Shown here: one piece after another, positions 1 to 7,640 of the stretch
How the letters are laid out: every line of letters starts with the position of its first letter
Position numbering within the stretch: the stretch's first letter is position 1
Source of the DNA: Rickettsia typhi
GTDB lineage: Bacteria; Pseudomonadota; Alphaproteobacteria; Rickettsiales; Deianiraeaceae
Direction: 5' to 3'
Assembly: GCA_945861725.1 (NCBI GenBank)
Contig: CAMAVJ010000003.1
Coordinates: 62,001 to 126,000, forward strand
DNA: 64,000 bases
Notes under the pieces: model-generated
The model's database searches: none
What the model saw: the letters and a program-made list of their open reading frames with translations, nothing else
What the model was told of the DNA's origin: nothing
Position numbers and translations under genes: made by a program

Positions 1-1
1 A

Positions 2-865
2 AATCGCATTTTGAAGGCGTTAAATTGCCAAAATCCCTCAAATTACGACATAATCTTCACATCATCAGGCACAGAGGCAAACAATTTGGCATTGAGTGGC
101 AAAAATTTCTATCGCTCGCCGTTTGAACACGAATCTGTTCGAAATTTACCAAATGGAAGCGACGAAATCGCTGAAAACTGTGAATTTTCGTCGATTATTT
201 GGGCAAATAACATTACGGGCGTTGTGAATGATGTTGAAAACCTCAAAAAAACGAAATTTCTTCACACGGATGCCGTCCAATTCGCAGGAAAACGCAAAAT
301 TGACCTTTCCAGTGGCAAAATTGATGCAATTACGATTTCCGGACACAAAATTCACGCTCCTCACGGAATTGCCTGCTTGGTTTTTAGCAAATCCTACCCA
401 ATTTCGCCAATTGTGGTTGGAGGCTCCCAAAATGAAAGCCTTCACGCCGGAACTTATAATCTGCCGGCAATTGTTGCTCTTTCGCACGCTATTGAAATGG
501 TGAATTGTGATGAATATTTGGAAAAATATCAAAATGACACACAAAAACTGAGGCAAAAACTGGAGGATTGTGTTCAAAGTCACGGGGGAGTTGTGATTGG
601 AGTAGAATTTGACCGCATTTCCAATACATCATGCATTGCAAAAATTGGAATTCCAAGCACGGAGCAATTGATGATTTTTGACCAAAATGATATTTGCGTT
701 TCCGCTGGTTCAGCTTGTTCGGCTGGAGTCGTTTCGAAATCCTATGTTTTACAGGCGATGAACCTTCCCGATGAAATTGTTTCGAGTGCGATAAGAGTTA
801 GTGTTGGAATTTCAAACACGGAAAGCGAAATTGATGAATTTTGTAGGATTTGGAAGGGATTGTGA
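2..865 (+). CDS. Cysteine desulfurase (NifS/IscS family), 5' end cut by window edge
   Basis: A PLP-dependent enzyme that takes sulfur from cysteine to form a Cys persulfide for Fe-S cluster or thio-tRNA synthesis. Visible landmarks in order are the SSGTEANNLAL phosphate-binding loop, the HTDAVQ segment, the PLP-lysine motif SGHKIHAPHG, the GGSQNESLHAGT segment and the catalytic-Cys loop SAGSACSAG. The reading frame is open to the first base of the window, so the usual 60-70 N-terminal residues lie outside and the TTG at 11 is probably internal. The serine-rich SACSAG loop resembles group I (IscS-like) enzymes. No iscU or iscA follows, and the next gene (nuoH) is convergent, so it is the last gene of any isc operon here or a second stand-alone desulfurase. 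Confidence 0.9.
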   Translation, partial: NRILKALNCQNPSNYDIIFTSSGTEANNLALSGKNFYRSPFEHESVRNLPNGSDEIAENCEFSSIIWANNITGVVNDVENLKKTKFLHTDAVQFAGKRKIDLSSGKIDAITISGHKIHAPHGIACLVFSKSYPISPIVVGGSQNESLHAGTYNLPAIVALSHAIEMVNCDEYLEKYQNDTQKLRQKLEDCVQSHGGVVIGVEFDRISNTSCIAKIGIPSTEQLMIFDQNDICVSAGSACSAGVVSKSYVLQAMNLPDEIVSSAIRVSVGISNTESEIDEFCRIWKGL

Positions 866-876
866 GTGAAATTTTG

Positions 877-900
877 CAACACCACACTTTGTGTGCGTTG
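877..900 (+). terminator. Possible hairpin terminator after the desulfurase gene
   Basis: An imperfect hairpin, CAAC..CACAC-TTT-GTGTG..GTTG, with one mismatch and one bulge, lies 12 bases after the stop codon between two convergent genes. No clean U-run follows, so this is a weak call. Confidence 0.3.
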
Positions 901-929
901 AGTATAAATTAAGTGAAAAATGGTGAGGT

Positions 930-1901
930 TTAATTAAAAAACACAACACAAGTTGCCGTTGCAACAACGCCAATTAGGGATATTGGAAGGAAGATCTTCC
1001 AACCAAGACGCATCAACTGGTCGAATCTGTAACGAGGCAATGCCGCACGAACCCAGATAAAAAAGAATAAAATTGCACAAATTTTAATAACCATCCAGAA
1101 AAATGGTGGAATAAATTCAAGTGCCTTACACGGTGCGAGCCATCCACCAAGAAAAAGGAGCGAAGTAAATGCGGACATTAAAATCATATTAATGTATTCC
1201 CCAATAAAAAAAGCAGCAAAGCCCATTGACGAATATTCTGTATTAAATCCACCAACGAGTTCCGCCTCCGCTTCTGGAAGATCAAAAGGATGGCGGTTAG
1301 TTTCCGCAAGAATTGAAATTAAGAATATTACAAAAAGCGGGAAAAGGGGTAAAATAAACCAGCGATCCGCTTGTGCGTGAACAATTGCATCGATATTCGC
1401 ACTTCCAGATAACATTAAAACGCAAACGATAACGAGTCCCATCGAAACTTCATAGGATATCATTTGGCTTGCGGAACGAATTGCTCCAAAAAATGGATAT
1501 TTAGAACCAGAGGCCCACCCGGCAATAATTATGCCGTAGACTCCAAGTGAAGAAATTGCAAGAAGGTAAAGTACGCCAAAGTTAACATTTGCTAGTGCTC
1601 CGCCTTCAAACATTGGAATCACTGCCCAAGCAAGCAATGCAAGGAAGAATGTTATCATTGGTGCTATCACAAATGTGTATTTATCCGCTTTATTTGGAAT
1701 TACAATTTCCTTCAAGAGTAGTTTGATGCCATCAAGGATAGGTTGAAGTAGACCAAAAGGACCATTTACAGCTGGACCTGTTCTAAATTGCATCGATGCA
1801 ATGATTTTCCGCTCGGCAAGCGTTAAGTATGCAAATGAGGCAAGCAATACCCCTATTGTTATGCCAATTTGTAAAATATTTGCCAGAATAAATTCAAACA
1901 T
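930..1901 (-). CDS. nuoH: NADH-quinone oxidoreductase subunit H (complex I)
   Basis: A membrane subunit of respiratory complex I that forms the quinone-access channel between the peripheral arm and the proton-pumping arm. The protein is 323 residues, normal for NuoH, with about eight hydrophobic segments. It has the family signatures [15 protein letters not shown] near residue 41 and [17 protein letters not shown] followed by GFNTEYSS near residue 200. No other nuo gene is adjacent: a desulfurase gene converges from the left and nusB diverges on the right. The nuo operon is therefore broken up in this genome, as is common in Rickettsiales. The start ATG at 1901 gives the expected N terminus. 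Confidence 0.97.
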   Translation of the reverse strand: MFEFILANILQIGITIGVLLASFAYLTLAERKIIASMQFRTGPAVNGPFGLLQPILDGIKLLLKEIVIPNKADKYTFVIAPMITFFLALLAWAVIPMFEGGALANVNFGVLYLLAISSLGVYGIIIAGWASGSKYPFFGAIRSASQMISYEVSMGLVIVCVLMLSGSANIDAIVHAQADRWFILPLFPLFVIFLISILAETNRHPFDLPEAEAELVGGFNTEYSSMGFAAFFIGEYINMILMSAFTSLLFLGGWLAPCKALEFIPPFFWMVIKICAILFFFIWVRAALPRYRFDQLMRLGWKIFLPISLIGVVATATCVVFFN

Positions 1902-2054
1902 TGAATAGGAAATTGTTATCCATAATTGATAAAGTACACTTTTTATTTTTTCAAGAAAAAGATTGCCTCGTTAATAACAAATGTATTGCAAATGTATTGA
2001 CGGTGATGAGCATTTAAAGATTGCGATAGCGACACTTCTATTTGAAATAATTTC

Positions 2055-2060
2055 TTGACA
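2055..2060 (+). promoter_or_regulatory. Probable -35 element upstream of nusB
   Basis: An exact TTGACA lies 56 bases before the nusB start codon in the nuoH-nusB divergent gap. No strong TATAAT follows at 16-18 bases; AT-rich sequence such as AATTTA occupies that place. The same strong -35 with poor -10 pattern recurs before atpE, nusG and rpmB. Confidence 0.45.
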
Positions 2061-2116
2061 TTTATTTTTCTTTACGAATTTACTCAATTTATTATTTTAA
2101 ATAAAGCTGTTTTTGT

Positions 2117-2686
2117 ATGAATAGAAATCCTTTTAAGTCTATTAGACAACAGGTGGAAAAAAGTGAATTACCACCAGAAGAAATGCGTTCACGCTTCGAA
2201 ACATTTATAACAAACCGCAAAAGAGTTACAAGGCTTGCATTTGTTCAATCCATCTTCCTTTATAGCACAATGCTCGCATCTGGTGAAGCGGAAGGTAAAA
2301 CTCCGCAGGCAATAGGTCGAAATATCCTTGCAACAATCGTTTATTTCTACAAAACGGTTTTTTACGCGGATAGATACGGTGATACTCGTAAAACGCAAAA
2401 GCTTGATGAAAAATTCCTTCACTCTGTAATTCAAAACACAATTGAATCAATGCCGGCAATTGACACAACAATCCAAGGATTTCTTAAGCATCCATGGAAA
2501 ATGGAAACACTTGATGGAACAATTGCTGCCATTCTTCGTTGTGGAACTTATGAGCTTATGTTTAATTCAAAAGTTGAAGCAAAAATTGTTATGAGTGAAT
2601 ACACGAATTTAACACACGCCTTCTTTGATGGACCAGAAATCGGTTTCATAAACGCATTGCTTGATAAAATTTCCCAGAACATTTAA
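2117..2686 (+). CDS. nusB: Transcription antitermination factor NusB
   Basis: NusB binds boxA RNA together with ribosomal protein S10 and takes part in the rRNA antitermination complex. The 189-residue protein is all-helical in character. It shows the family landmarks RLAFVQSIFLY near residue 40, the DEKFLHSVIQNT segment, and the C-terminal LDGTIAAILRCGTYELMF...EYTNLTHAFFDGPEIGFINALLDK block. A roughly 35-residue N-terminal extension rich in charged residues precedes the NusB core. It is followed after 8 bases by an outer-membrane protein gene in the same direction, so the two may be co-transcribed. Confidence 0.93.
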   Translation: MNRNPFKSIRQQVEKSELPPEEMRSRFETFITNRKRVTRLAFVQSIFLYSTMLASGEAEGKTPQAIGRNILATIVYFYKTVFYADRYGDTRKTQKLDEKFLHSVIQNTIESMPAIDTTIQGFLKHPWKMETLDGTIAAILRCGTYELMFNSKVEAKIVMSEYTNLTHAFFDGPEIGFINALLDKISQNI

Positions 2687-2694
2687 AACACTCA

Positions 2695-3612
2695 ATGAAG
2701 CACATTCTGATTTTGCGCATAAGCTTTATCTTGAGCCTCACACTTGGTGCCGTATTGATTTCTACCATAAACATTGCACACGCTTCGCAAGTTAGCTATA
2801 ACCCGAACACTGGTTCGTACGAAGAAAGGGAAAGTACGGCAAATGTTGTGCGTAAAAGTGAAAGGCAACGCCTCTTTACGAATATGAAATCTGGTATACA
2901 AAAAATCACAAGCTCATCACCATTTTTACCATCCTTCTCACTTTACGGAGGCTTTTCTGGGTACCAAACAACATCTCAAAGCTCGCAATACCAAGACCCC
3001 ACACAAAAACCAGCAACACAAACAATTCCAGCACAAACTTTGTTGAATGGAAATATGATGCTTGGACTGGAATTTATGTTGCCAATTACACAAAATATGA
3101 GCCTTGGTATTGGAGTACGCGACAATTTTGAAAGTTCAATATTCAACCAAACAGTCTCAAGTCAATCAAGGCAACCATTTGATGTACGCCTTAAAAGCAC
3201 AGTTTATGGAAAGATTGCATATAAAATCAGTCGCGTTTCACTTTATTTCATAGGTGGAGTACAACCTTCTATAATTTCACTATACGATTCCGAGATCAAA
3301 GATGACACGAGCAACCCATGGACATCATTCAGTCCAAAGTCTCGCGCAAGTTACGCCCAAATTGGGAGTGCGTTTGGTTACACAACAAATGAATTTTTTG
3401 GATTAGGAATTGCCTATAAACTTTCTCCATCAACTTCTGTTTTTGTTGATGCAAACTACCTCGTTGTAAAAGGATGGAATCTCAATGGACTCGAGCATAA
3501 TAGTCATGCCAACCAAATCAATGCCCTTCTTAAGGATAAACAATACGAAATCGTTCAAACGCGAGTTGGTCTCTCTTTCGATTTCATTGGATTTGCATTC
3601 AATTCTATATAA
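2695..3612 (+). CDS. Predicted outer-membrane beta-barrel protein
   Basis: A 305-residue protein with a clear Sec signal peptide (a short basic start, a hydrophobic stretch to about residue 28, then an AHA-SQ cleavage site). The mature part is rich in Ser, Gln, Gly and aromatic residues in alternating pattern, for example SFSLYGGFSGYQ and YGKIAYKISRVSLYFIGG, and ends in strands such as TRVGLSFDFIGFAF. This is what porin-like or surface-antigen barrels look like. I do not recognise a specific family, although rickettsial surface antigens of the OMP_b-brl type are the natural comparison. The left end of a transposon starts 39 bases after the stop codon. Confidence 0.75.
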   Translation: MKHILILRISFILSLTLGAVLISTINIAHASQVSYNPNTGSYEERESTANVVRKSERQRLFTNMKSGIQKITSSSPFLPSFSLYGGFSGYQTTSQSSQYQDPTQKPATQTIPAQTLLNGNMMLGLEFMLPITQNMSLGIGVRDNFESSIFNQTVSSQSRQPFDVRLKSTVYGKIAYKISRVSLYFIGGVQPSIISLYDSEIKDDTSNPWTSFSPKSRASYAQIGSAFGYTTNEFFGLGIAYKLSPSTSVFVDANYLVVKGWNLNGLEHNSHANQINALLKDKQYEIVQTRVGLSFDFIGFAFNSI

Positions 3613-3642
3613 GGTATATTGATTTTAAGTGTCTAAATTTCA

Positions 3643-3650
3643 AGAATTTT
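3643..3650. repeat. Left copy of the 8-bp target-site duplication
   Basis: AGAATTTT lies directly outside the left inverted repeat. The identical octamer lies directly outside the right inverted repeat at 7315-7322. An 8-bp duplication is the size known for the IS1595 family. Confidence 0.9.
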
Positions 3651-3674
3651 GGTAATAATATACTTATTCCCCCT
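3651..3674 (+). repeat. Left terminal inverted repeat of the transposon
   Basis: It begins GGTAATAATATAC and ends in CCCCCT. It pairs with the reverse complement of 7291-7314 with one mismatch, at the seventh base (A versus T). It starts with GG, as IS1595-family ends commonly do. The last residues and stop codon of the endonuclease gene are encoded inside it. Confidence 0.92.
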
Positions 3675-4284
3675 CGTCATTTTTGATTTTAGATATTTCT
3701 TGATTAAATTTTTTCACATCGTACCAATAACAACCAACGCAAGTGCCACGATATTTGCCATTTCCTGCCCACGCTCCTTTTGAAAATCCTAAAACTGTTG
3801 CGTCAAATCTTTGTTTCGTTGTACGACATACTTTGCAGTGTTGTTTTTTTGCATTATTCGCAGCCTTTGAAAGTGGCTGAAAATCCTCTAATGTTTGATT
3901 CTCGGGCTTTAAATTCTCATAGTCATCACGGTGTCCGTCTTTGTGGTCAACTTCCACATTGCCAATATCCAAAACTGCACACCTTTGAGAGGTAATTTGT
4001 TTAGCAATATCCTTTCTTATTCCTTTTTGAATTTGCTTTTTCGTATTAAGTCCAAAAAGTTGAATTGCAACAATAGAACCTTTTTCTACAAACCTTTCAA
4101 CGATGTATATTTTGGCAAGGTTTCCATCGGATCTACACCAATCACCTCCATTGCCAAAGCTATTTAATTTTGCATATTTCCCTACGAACTCACTGGTAAA
4201 AACCTTTCTTGAGTTACCAGTTTCATCAGGTTTTGCGAGTTCAATAAAAAGAGCAGGCTTCCCACCTTGTTTAAATTTTATCAT
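3664..4284 (-). CDS. HNH-type type II restriction endonuclease
   Basis: A 206-residue nuclease inferred to cut the DNA site protected by the neighbouring cytosine-5 methyltransferase. The core is a beta-beta-alpha-metal (HNH) motif with D113-H114 in VEVDHKDGH and an Asn/His-rich helix AANNAKKQHC. It carries two CxxC pairs, C150/C153 and C182/C185, that probably hold a structural zinc. The gene overlaps the end of the methyltransferase gene by 14 bases, which is typical of coupled restriction-modification genes. Its last codons (DEGE and stop) are read from the transposon's left inverted repeat. The recognition sequence cannot be told from the protein. Confidence 0.85.
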   Translation of the reverse strand: MIKFKQGGKPALFIELAKPDETGNSRKVFTSEFVGKYAKLNSFGNGGDWCRSDGNLAKIYIVERFVEKGSIVAIQLFGLNTKKQIQKGIRKDIAKQITSQRCAVLDIGNVEVDHKDGHRDDYENLKPENQTLEDFQPLSKAANNAKKQHCKVCRTTKQRFDATVLGFSKGAWAGNGKYRGTCVGCYWYDVKKFNQEISKIKNDEGE

Positions 4285-5383
4285 AGCTTTTTAAAATAGC
4301 TAAACCAACCGCCTTTGAAAGGTTAGGTGGTACTGCATTTCCAATTTGCACCAATTGTTTTGATTTCGTGCCTTGAAAAATGAAGTCATCGGGAAATGAT
4401 TGTATTCTTGCACACTCACGAACGGTCAAAACTCGTGGAAGTTTTGGATGTATATTAACTCCGCCGTGGTTCTCCTTAATAGTACAAGAAGGCTCATTCC
4501 AAGGACATTTTTTCCAAGAATCGGAATAGTTTGCATAAAGCCCTTTACCTTCCTGAACTTCTAAAAGTCTTTTTTGCATTTCCTTTGTGTGCTTTGTTTT
4601 AATGTGATTAAATGCAATATTTTCCTCTTTGTGTATTAAATCCTCTATTGCATCTTTTGTGGTTTTATATTTACCATTTTTAACAATAGACTGTGGGTAT
4701 AAAATCTTTTTACCAATTCTATTGCCAATAAATACAACCCTTTCCCTTTTTTGCGGAGTATTAAATTCAGCAGAGTTTAGTAAATGTGCTTGAATATCAT
4801 AACCAATATTTTGGAAATCCTCTAAAATGCGTTTTTTTACCTTTCCGCCGTCCATTGAAAGCAAACCCTTAACATTTTCTAAAAAAATAAATTCAGGGTT
4901 TAGTGTTTTGACAATATCAAGAACCTCTAAATATAGTTTATTGCGTGGGTCGTTCATATCCCTTTTTCCCGACATTGAAAACCCTTGACAAGGAAAGCCA
5001 CCAGCAACGATATTAAGTTTCCTTCCTTTCAATTCTTGTTTTATAGTGGCATATAACTCTTCTTTTGTTTCACTCTTTGTTATATCTCCATAAACAAACT
5101 TATGGTCAAAATTGTGCTTATATGTCTCACCAGCTTCTTTGAAGAAATCCAAGCCAGCCAAGACATTAATTCCTGCCAATTCAAGACCTTTTGAAATACC
5201 ACCACAACCGCAGAATAAATCAATTGCAGTAATATCACTTTTTTTTGGTTTATTCCAAACACTTGAAATATCCGTAAAAGAAAACTCTTTGTTTATATTT
5301 GTCTTGCATAGCCCCGCAACGACATCAAAAAAACCATAATCATTATTATGAAGCTCGGGAATATGCACTAATTGATTTTTCAT
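4271..5383 (-). CDS. DNA (cytosine-5-)-methyltransferase of a type II restriction-modification system
   Basis: A 370-residue C5 methyltransferase with motifs in the normal order. AIDLFCGCGG near residue 53 is motif I for AdoMet binding. GGFPCQGFS has the catalytic Cys132, FLENVKG (E169-N170-V171) is motif VI, and QKRERVVFIG near 211 is motif VIII. RVLTVRECARIQSFPDDF and IGNAVPP form motifs IX-X. The target-recognition region between about residues 220 and 310 is rather short. The gene begins one base after the transposase stop codon and overlaps the endonuclease gene, so all three are probably translated from one mRNA. It protects host DNA from the partner nuclease. Confidence 0.95.
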   Translation of the reverse strand: MKNQLVHIPELHNNDYGFFDVVAGLCKTNINKEFSFTDISSVWNKPKKSDITAIDLFCGCGGISKGLELAGINVLAGLDFFKEAGETYKHNFDHKFVYGDITKSETKEELYATIKQELKGRKLNIVAGGFPCQGFSMSGKRDMNDPRNKLYLEVLDIVKTLNPEFIFLENVKGLLSMDGGKVKKRILEDFQNIGYDIQAHLLNSAEFNTPQKRERVVFIGNRIGKKILYPQSIVKNGKYKTTKDAIEDLIHKEENIAFNHIKTKHTKEMQKRLLEVQEGKGLYANYSDSWKKCPWNEPSCTIKENHGGVNIHPKLPRVLTVRECARIQSFPDDFIFQGTKSKQLVQIGNAVPPNLSKAVGLAILKSYDKI

Positions 5384-5384
5384 A

Positions 5385-6320
5385 TTATGCGGAAATTAAA
5401 TCTTTGTATGTTAGCTTTTTGAAAGCAATTTGTAAAAAATTAACAAATCTTGCACTATCAGAAAGTTCTTTTGTGTTGTATCTAAAAGACATTTCAGCAA
5501 GATATTTATTCGTGTGTTTTTTAGAAATCCAGTGGTGAGTTCCATTTATTGTTCTTTTGACCAAAGACCAAAACCCTTCTATTGAATTTGTGTGAATTTT
5601 GAAAGCAGTTTTTGCCTCAATTCTTACATATTCTCCAGCTGAATGCTTAACGCTTTTGTGAGCATAATTCTTTTTCAAATCTTTGTATGCGTGATAACTA
5701 TCCGTAACGATTGTTGAGCCATTTTTCACATTCAAATTGATTTTAGGAAGTAAAAAGTCTTTTTCGTTTGAAGGAACTTTCATTGCTTTTACACAGCCAG
5801 TATCACGATTAACCATACCAAGTACCACTGTTTTTGGCTTTTCACAATTTTCTTTTTTATCTTTTGCGTGGCGATTACTCTCTGAACCTCCAATATACGC
5901 CTCATCAATTTCAGTAACGCCCTCAAATTCATTTTTGAACATCGCACCAACGCTTGCGTTCTTAATTCTTTGAAGCATAAACCAAGAAGTTTTTTGTGTA
6001 ACGCCAATTTGTCTTGCAACGGCGTGTGAATTAACACCTTTTTTGTTTGAATTTGCAAGGTATATAACCATAAACCATTTTTTCAATGAAACTTTACTGT
6101 CATCAAAAATAGTATTTTTACGGATTGAAAACTCAAATTTACAATCATAGCAACGATTTTTCTTAAAATCTTTAAATTCATTAACATTGCAAGAAGAACA
6201 GTTGGGACATTTTTTGTTTTCACGATTTTCACCCCAAAACATATTCTTTAAAAAGTTATGGCAAAACTCTTCTGAATGAAAAAACTCCATTAAGTCAATT
6301 AGGTTTTTAAAAGTTTCCAT
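5385..6320 (-). CDS. IS1595-family (ISXO2-like) transposase
   Basis: A 311-residue DDE-type transposase. An N-terminal zinc ribbon (C38/C41 and C57/C60) is followed by a helix-turn-helix-like stretch (HAVARQIGVTQKTSW). The catalytic domain has EIDEAYIGG (D139), IVTDSYHAY (D207) and HTNSIEGFWSLVKR, where the third acidic or amide residue is N245 or E248. This spacing and these motifs are those of the ISXO2/IS1595 group. The frame is intact and full length. It is the first gene of a three-gene minus-strand operon with the restriction-modification genes, which is unusual because passenger genes of such elements more often have separate promoters. Confidence 0.95.
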   Translation of the reverse strand: METFKNLIDLMEFFHSEEFCHNFLKNMFWGENRENKKCPNCSSCNVNEFKDFKKNRCYDCKFEFSIRKNTIFDDSKVSLKKWFMVIYLANSNKKGVNSHAVARQIGVTQKTSWFMLQRIKNASVGAMFKNEFEGVTEIDEAYIGGSESNRHAKDKKENCEKPKTVVLGMVNRDTGCVKAMKVPSNEKDFLLPKINLNVKNGSTIVTDSYHAYKDLKKNYAHKSVKHSAGEYVRIEAKTAFKIHTNSIEGFWSLVKRTINGTHHWISKKHTNKYLAEMSFRYNTKELSDSARFVNFLQIAFKKLTYKDLISA

Positions 6321-6345
6321 ATATTTTTTATTTATCTATTACATT

Positions 6346-6374
6346 ATAATAATCACTATGTTTTTAAATGTCAA
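6346..6374 (-). promoter_or_regulatory. Promoter of the transposase-methyltransferase-endonuclease operon
   Basis: On the minus strand TTGACA (6369-6374) is followed after exactly 17 bases by TATTAT (6346-6351). The transposase start codon follows 25 bases later at 6320. This is the best sigma70-like promoter in the window and would drive all three genes, since no internal gap is large enough for another. Confidence 0.75.
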
Positions 6375-6391
6375 GCATTATTTCTTGTCTT

Positions 6392-6408
6392 AGGGGGAAG
6401 TAAGTTTA
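6392..6408 (-). repeat. Degenerate internal copy of the transposon inverted repeat
   Basis: AGGGGGAAGTAAGTTTA resembles the inner part of the right inverted repeat (AGGGGGAATAAGTATAT) in the same orientation, differing at a few bases. The outer half of the repeat is not preserved. It lies between the transposase and the divergent peptidase gene, where a shorter ancestral element might once have ended. Confidence 0.5.
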
Positions 6409-6476
6409 GTTTTGTGATTTTACTTGATTTTTCAATAAATATGTATACACATGTACATTACATAATAATAAATTAT

Positions 6477-7016
6477 ATGATAATAGATGATTTTTTAAGC
6501 GATGAGCAAAAAAATATATTTGATAAATTTAAAAATAGAATACCATTCCGTATTGTAGAGTTTGCAAATGCACTTGGTATAAATATTTTTCTTGATGATT
6601 TGCCCGAAAATATTTCAGGCAAAATTGAAAAAGATAATGACCAAAATTTTACAATCTATCTAAATAATAAACATTCAAGCACACGCCATATTTTTACTAT
6701 TGCACATGAACTTGGGCATTATTTTAGACATCAAAAATATTTTGAAACAAATAATTCAATTGAAGAACCGCTTTATAACACATTTCAAAAAGATAGAAAA
6801 CAATACAGCGAAGAAGAGGTAACAAGAGAGCGTGAAGCTAATGAGTTTGCTGCGGAGTTATTAATGCCAGAAATCACTGTAAAAGAAAAATGGAATAAAT
6901 TTGACTATTCTATTTCAAAAATGGCACATTACTTCAATGTTTCTGAAATTGCTATGGCATTTAGAGTCAAAAATATAATAGGGTCTGATTACACGAATGA
7001 ATATTTAATTGTGTAA
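6477..7016 (+). CDS. ImmA/IrrE-family metallo-endopeptidase
   Basis: A 179-residue zinc peptidase of the ImmA/IrrE type, a family that cleaves a partner repressor or regulator (ImmA acts on ImmR, IrrE/PprI on DdrO). The zinc motif HELGH is at residues 77-81, preceded by STRHIFTIA. A downstream EREANEFAAELLMP segment supplies the third ligand, as in the family. The ATG at 6477 (MIIDDFLSDEQ) is preferred; an in-frame start at 6414 would add 21 residues of low quality. There is no helix-turn-helix repressor partner beside it, as there usually is. Instead a small membrane protein gene follows after 2 bases. It is divergent from the transposase operon inside the element. Confidence 0.85.
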   Translation: MIIDDFLSDEQKNIFDKFKNRIPFRIVEFANALGINIFLDDLPENISGKIEKDNDQNFTIYLNNKHSSTRHIFTIAHELGHYFRHQKYFETNNSIEEPLYNTFQKDRKQYSEEEVTREREANEFAAELLMPEITVKEKWNKFDYSISKMAHYFNVSEIAMAFRVKNIIGSDYTNEYLIV

Positions 7017-7018
7017 TA

Positions 7019-7288
7019 ATGGCGAGGTCTTCTCTAACTAAAACCCCCACTTCAACAAATACAGATAGAATTGCAAAATTTTTTGATACCGCAAAGCATA
7101 TTGTTTTGTGTCTTGTCGCTATTTCTTGCTATGTTATAATAGGTACCGTGATTGTAATTTATGTTTTACATTTTATCTTGCCAGAAAATATGGCGTGGCT
7201 TACTGATATGCAGAAGAAAATGATTGGTGATATTTTAAGCGGTGGCTTTGTAGCTTTTGTTATTGGTAAAATAACTGACAAATTCTAA
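7019..7288 (+). CDS. Small two-helix membrane protein, transposon passenger
   Basis: An 89-residue protein with two predicted membrane helices, about residues 27-52 and 68-85, joined by a short polar loop. I do not recognise a family. It starts 2 bases after the ImmA/IrrE-like gene stops, so the two are almost certainly translated together. It ends 2 bases before the right inverted repeat. A role as substrate, anchor or toxin partner of the peptidase is possible but only inferred from position. Confidence 0.7.
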   Translation: MARSSLTKTPTSTNTDRIAKFFDTAKHIVLCLVAISCYVIIGTVIVIYVLHFILPENMAWLTDMQKKMIGDILSGGFVAFVIGKITDKF

Positions 7289-7290
7289 AC

Positions 7291-7314
7291 AGGGGGAATA
7301 AGTATATAATTACC
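7291..7314 (-). repeat. Right terminal inverted repeat of the transposon
   Basis: Read inward on the minus strand it begins GGTAATTATATAC and ends CCCCCT, matching the left repeat at 23 of 24 bases. Directly outside it is the octamer AGAATTTT. Confidence 0.92.
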
Positions 7315-7322
7315 AGAATTTT
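7315..7322. repeat. Right copy of the 8-bp target-site duplication
   Basis: AGAATTTT, identical to 3643-3650 and directly adjoining the right inverted repeat. Confidence 0.9.
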
Positions 7323-7392
7323 GAAAAAAAGCTTGATTTTTATTTTCTTACCATTTTATGTGCGTGAAGTTCAATGAAGAACTAATGAAATT

Positions 7393-7469
7393 GGGTGCGT
7401 AGCTCAGTTGGTTAGAGCGCGTCTCTGATAAGGACGAGGTCGGAGGTTCAAGTCCTCCCGCACCCACCA
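7393..7469 (+). tRNA. tRNA-Ile (GAU anticodon)
   Basis: A 77-base cloverleaf with acceptor GGGTGCG/CGCACCC, a D stem GCTC/GAGC, an anticodon loop CTGATAA giving GAU, a T arm GGAGG-TTCAAGT-CCTCC and an encoded CCA. In many bacteria this tRNA lies in the rRNA spacer; here it stands alone, which agrees with split rRNA operons in Rickettsiales. Confidence 0.97.
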
Positions 7470-7587
7470 GCTTTTAAGGTAAGGCTGGTGGTGGTTCAAG
7501 CAATTTACACATTTTTTTATTTTCAATATCATCAAAAAAATTCCTAAATTCTTTACCTCTTTACATAAAATTTGCTCAATAATTTCC

Positions 7588-7618
7588 TTGACTTTCCGCC
7601 AACCATTAATTGTATATT
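7588..7618 (+). promoter_or_regulatory. Probable promoter of the small lipoprotein and M16 peptidase genes
   Basis: TTGACT (7588-7593) is followed by TGTATA after 17 bases, overlapping TATATT after 19. The lipoprotein start codon is 23 bases downstream of TATATT. Confidence 0.5.
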
Positions 7619-7640
7619 GCATACAAACTTTTTTGTGAAA

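Larger units (their letters stand above)
3651..7314. mobile_element. IS1595-family transposon carrying a type II restriction-modification system and an ImmA/IrrE-like gene pair
   Basis: A 3664-bp element bounded by 24-bp terminal inverted repeats (23 of 24 bases match) and flanked by the exact 8-bp duplication AGAATTTT. It contains five genes. On the minus strand are transposase, C5 DNA methyltransferase and HNH endonuclease, tightly packed. On the plus strand are an ImmA/IrrE-like metallopeptidase and a two-helix membrane protein. Almost no sequence is left over: the endonuclease stop codon sits inside the left repeat and the membrane-protein gene ends 2 bases before the right one. The intact repeats, intact duplication and open transposase suggest a recent insertion. 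The family is assigned from the transposase sequence and duplication size. Confidence 0.92.
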
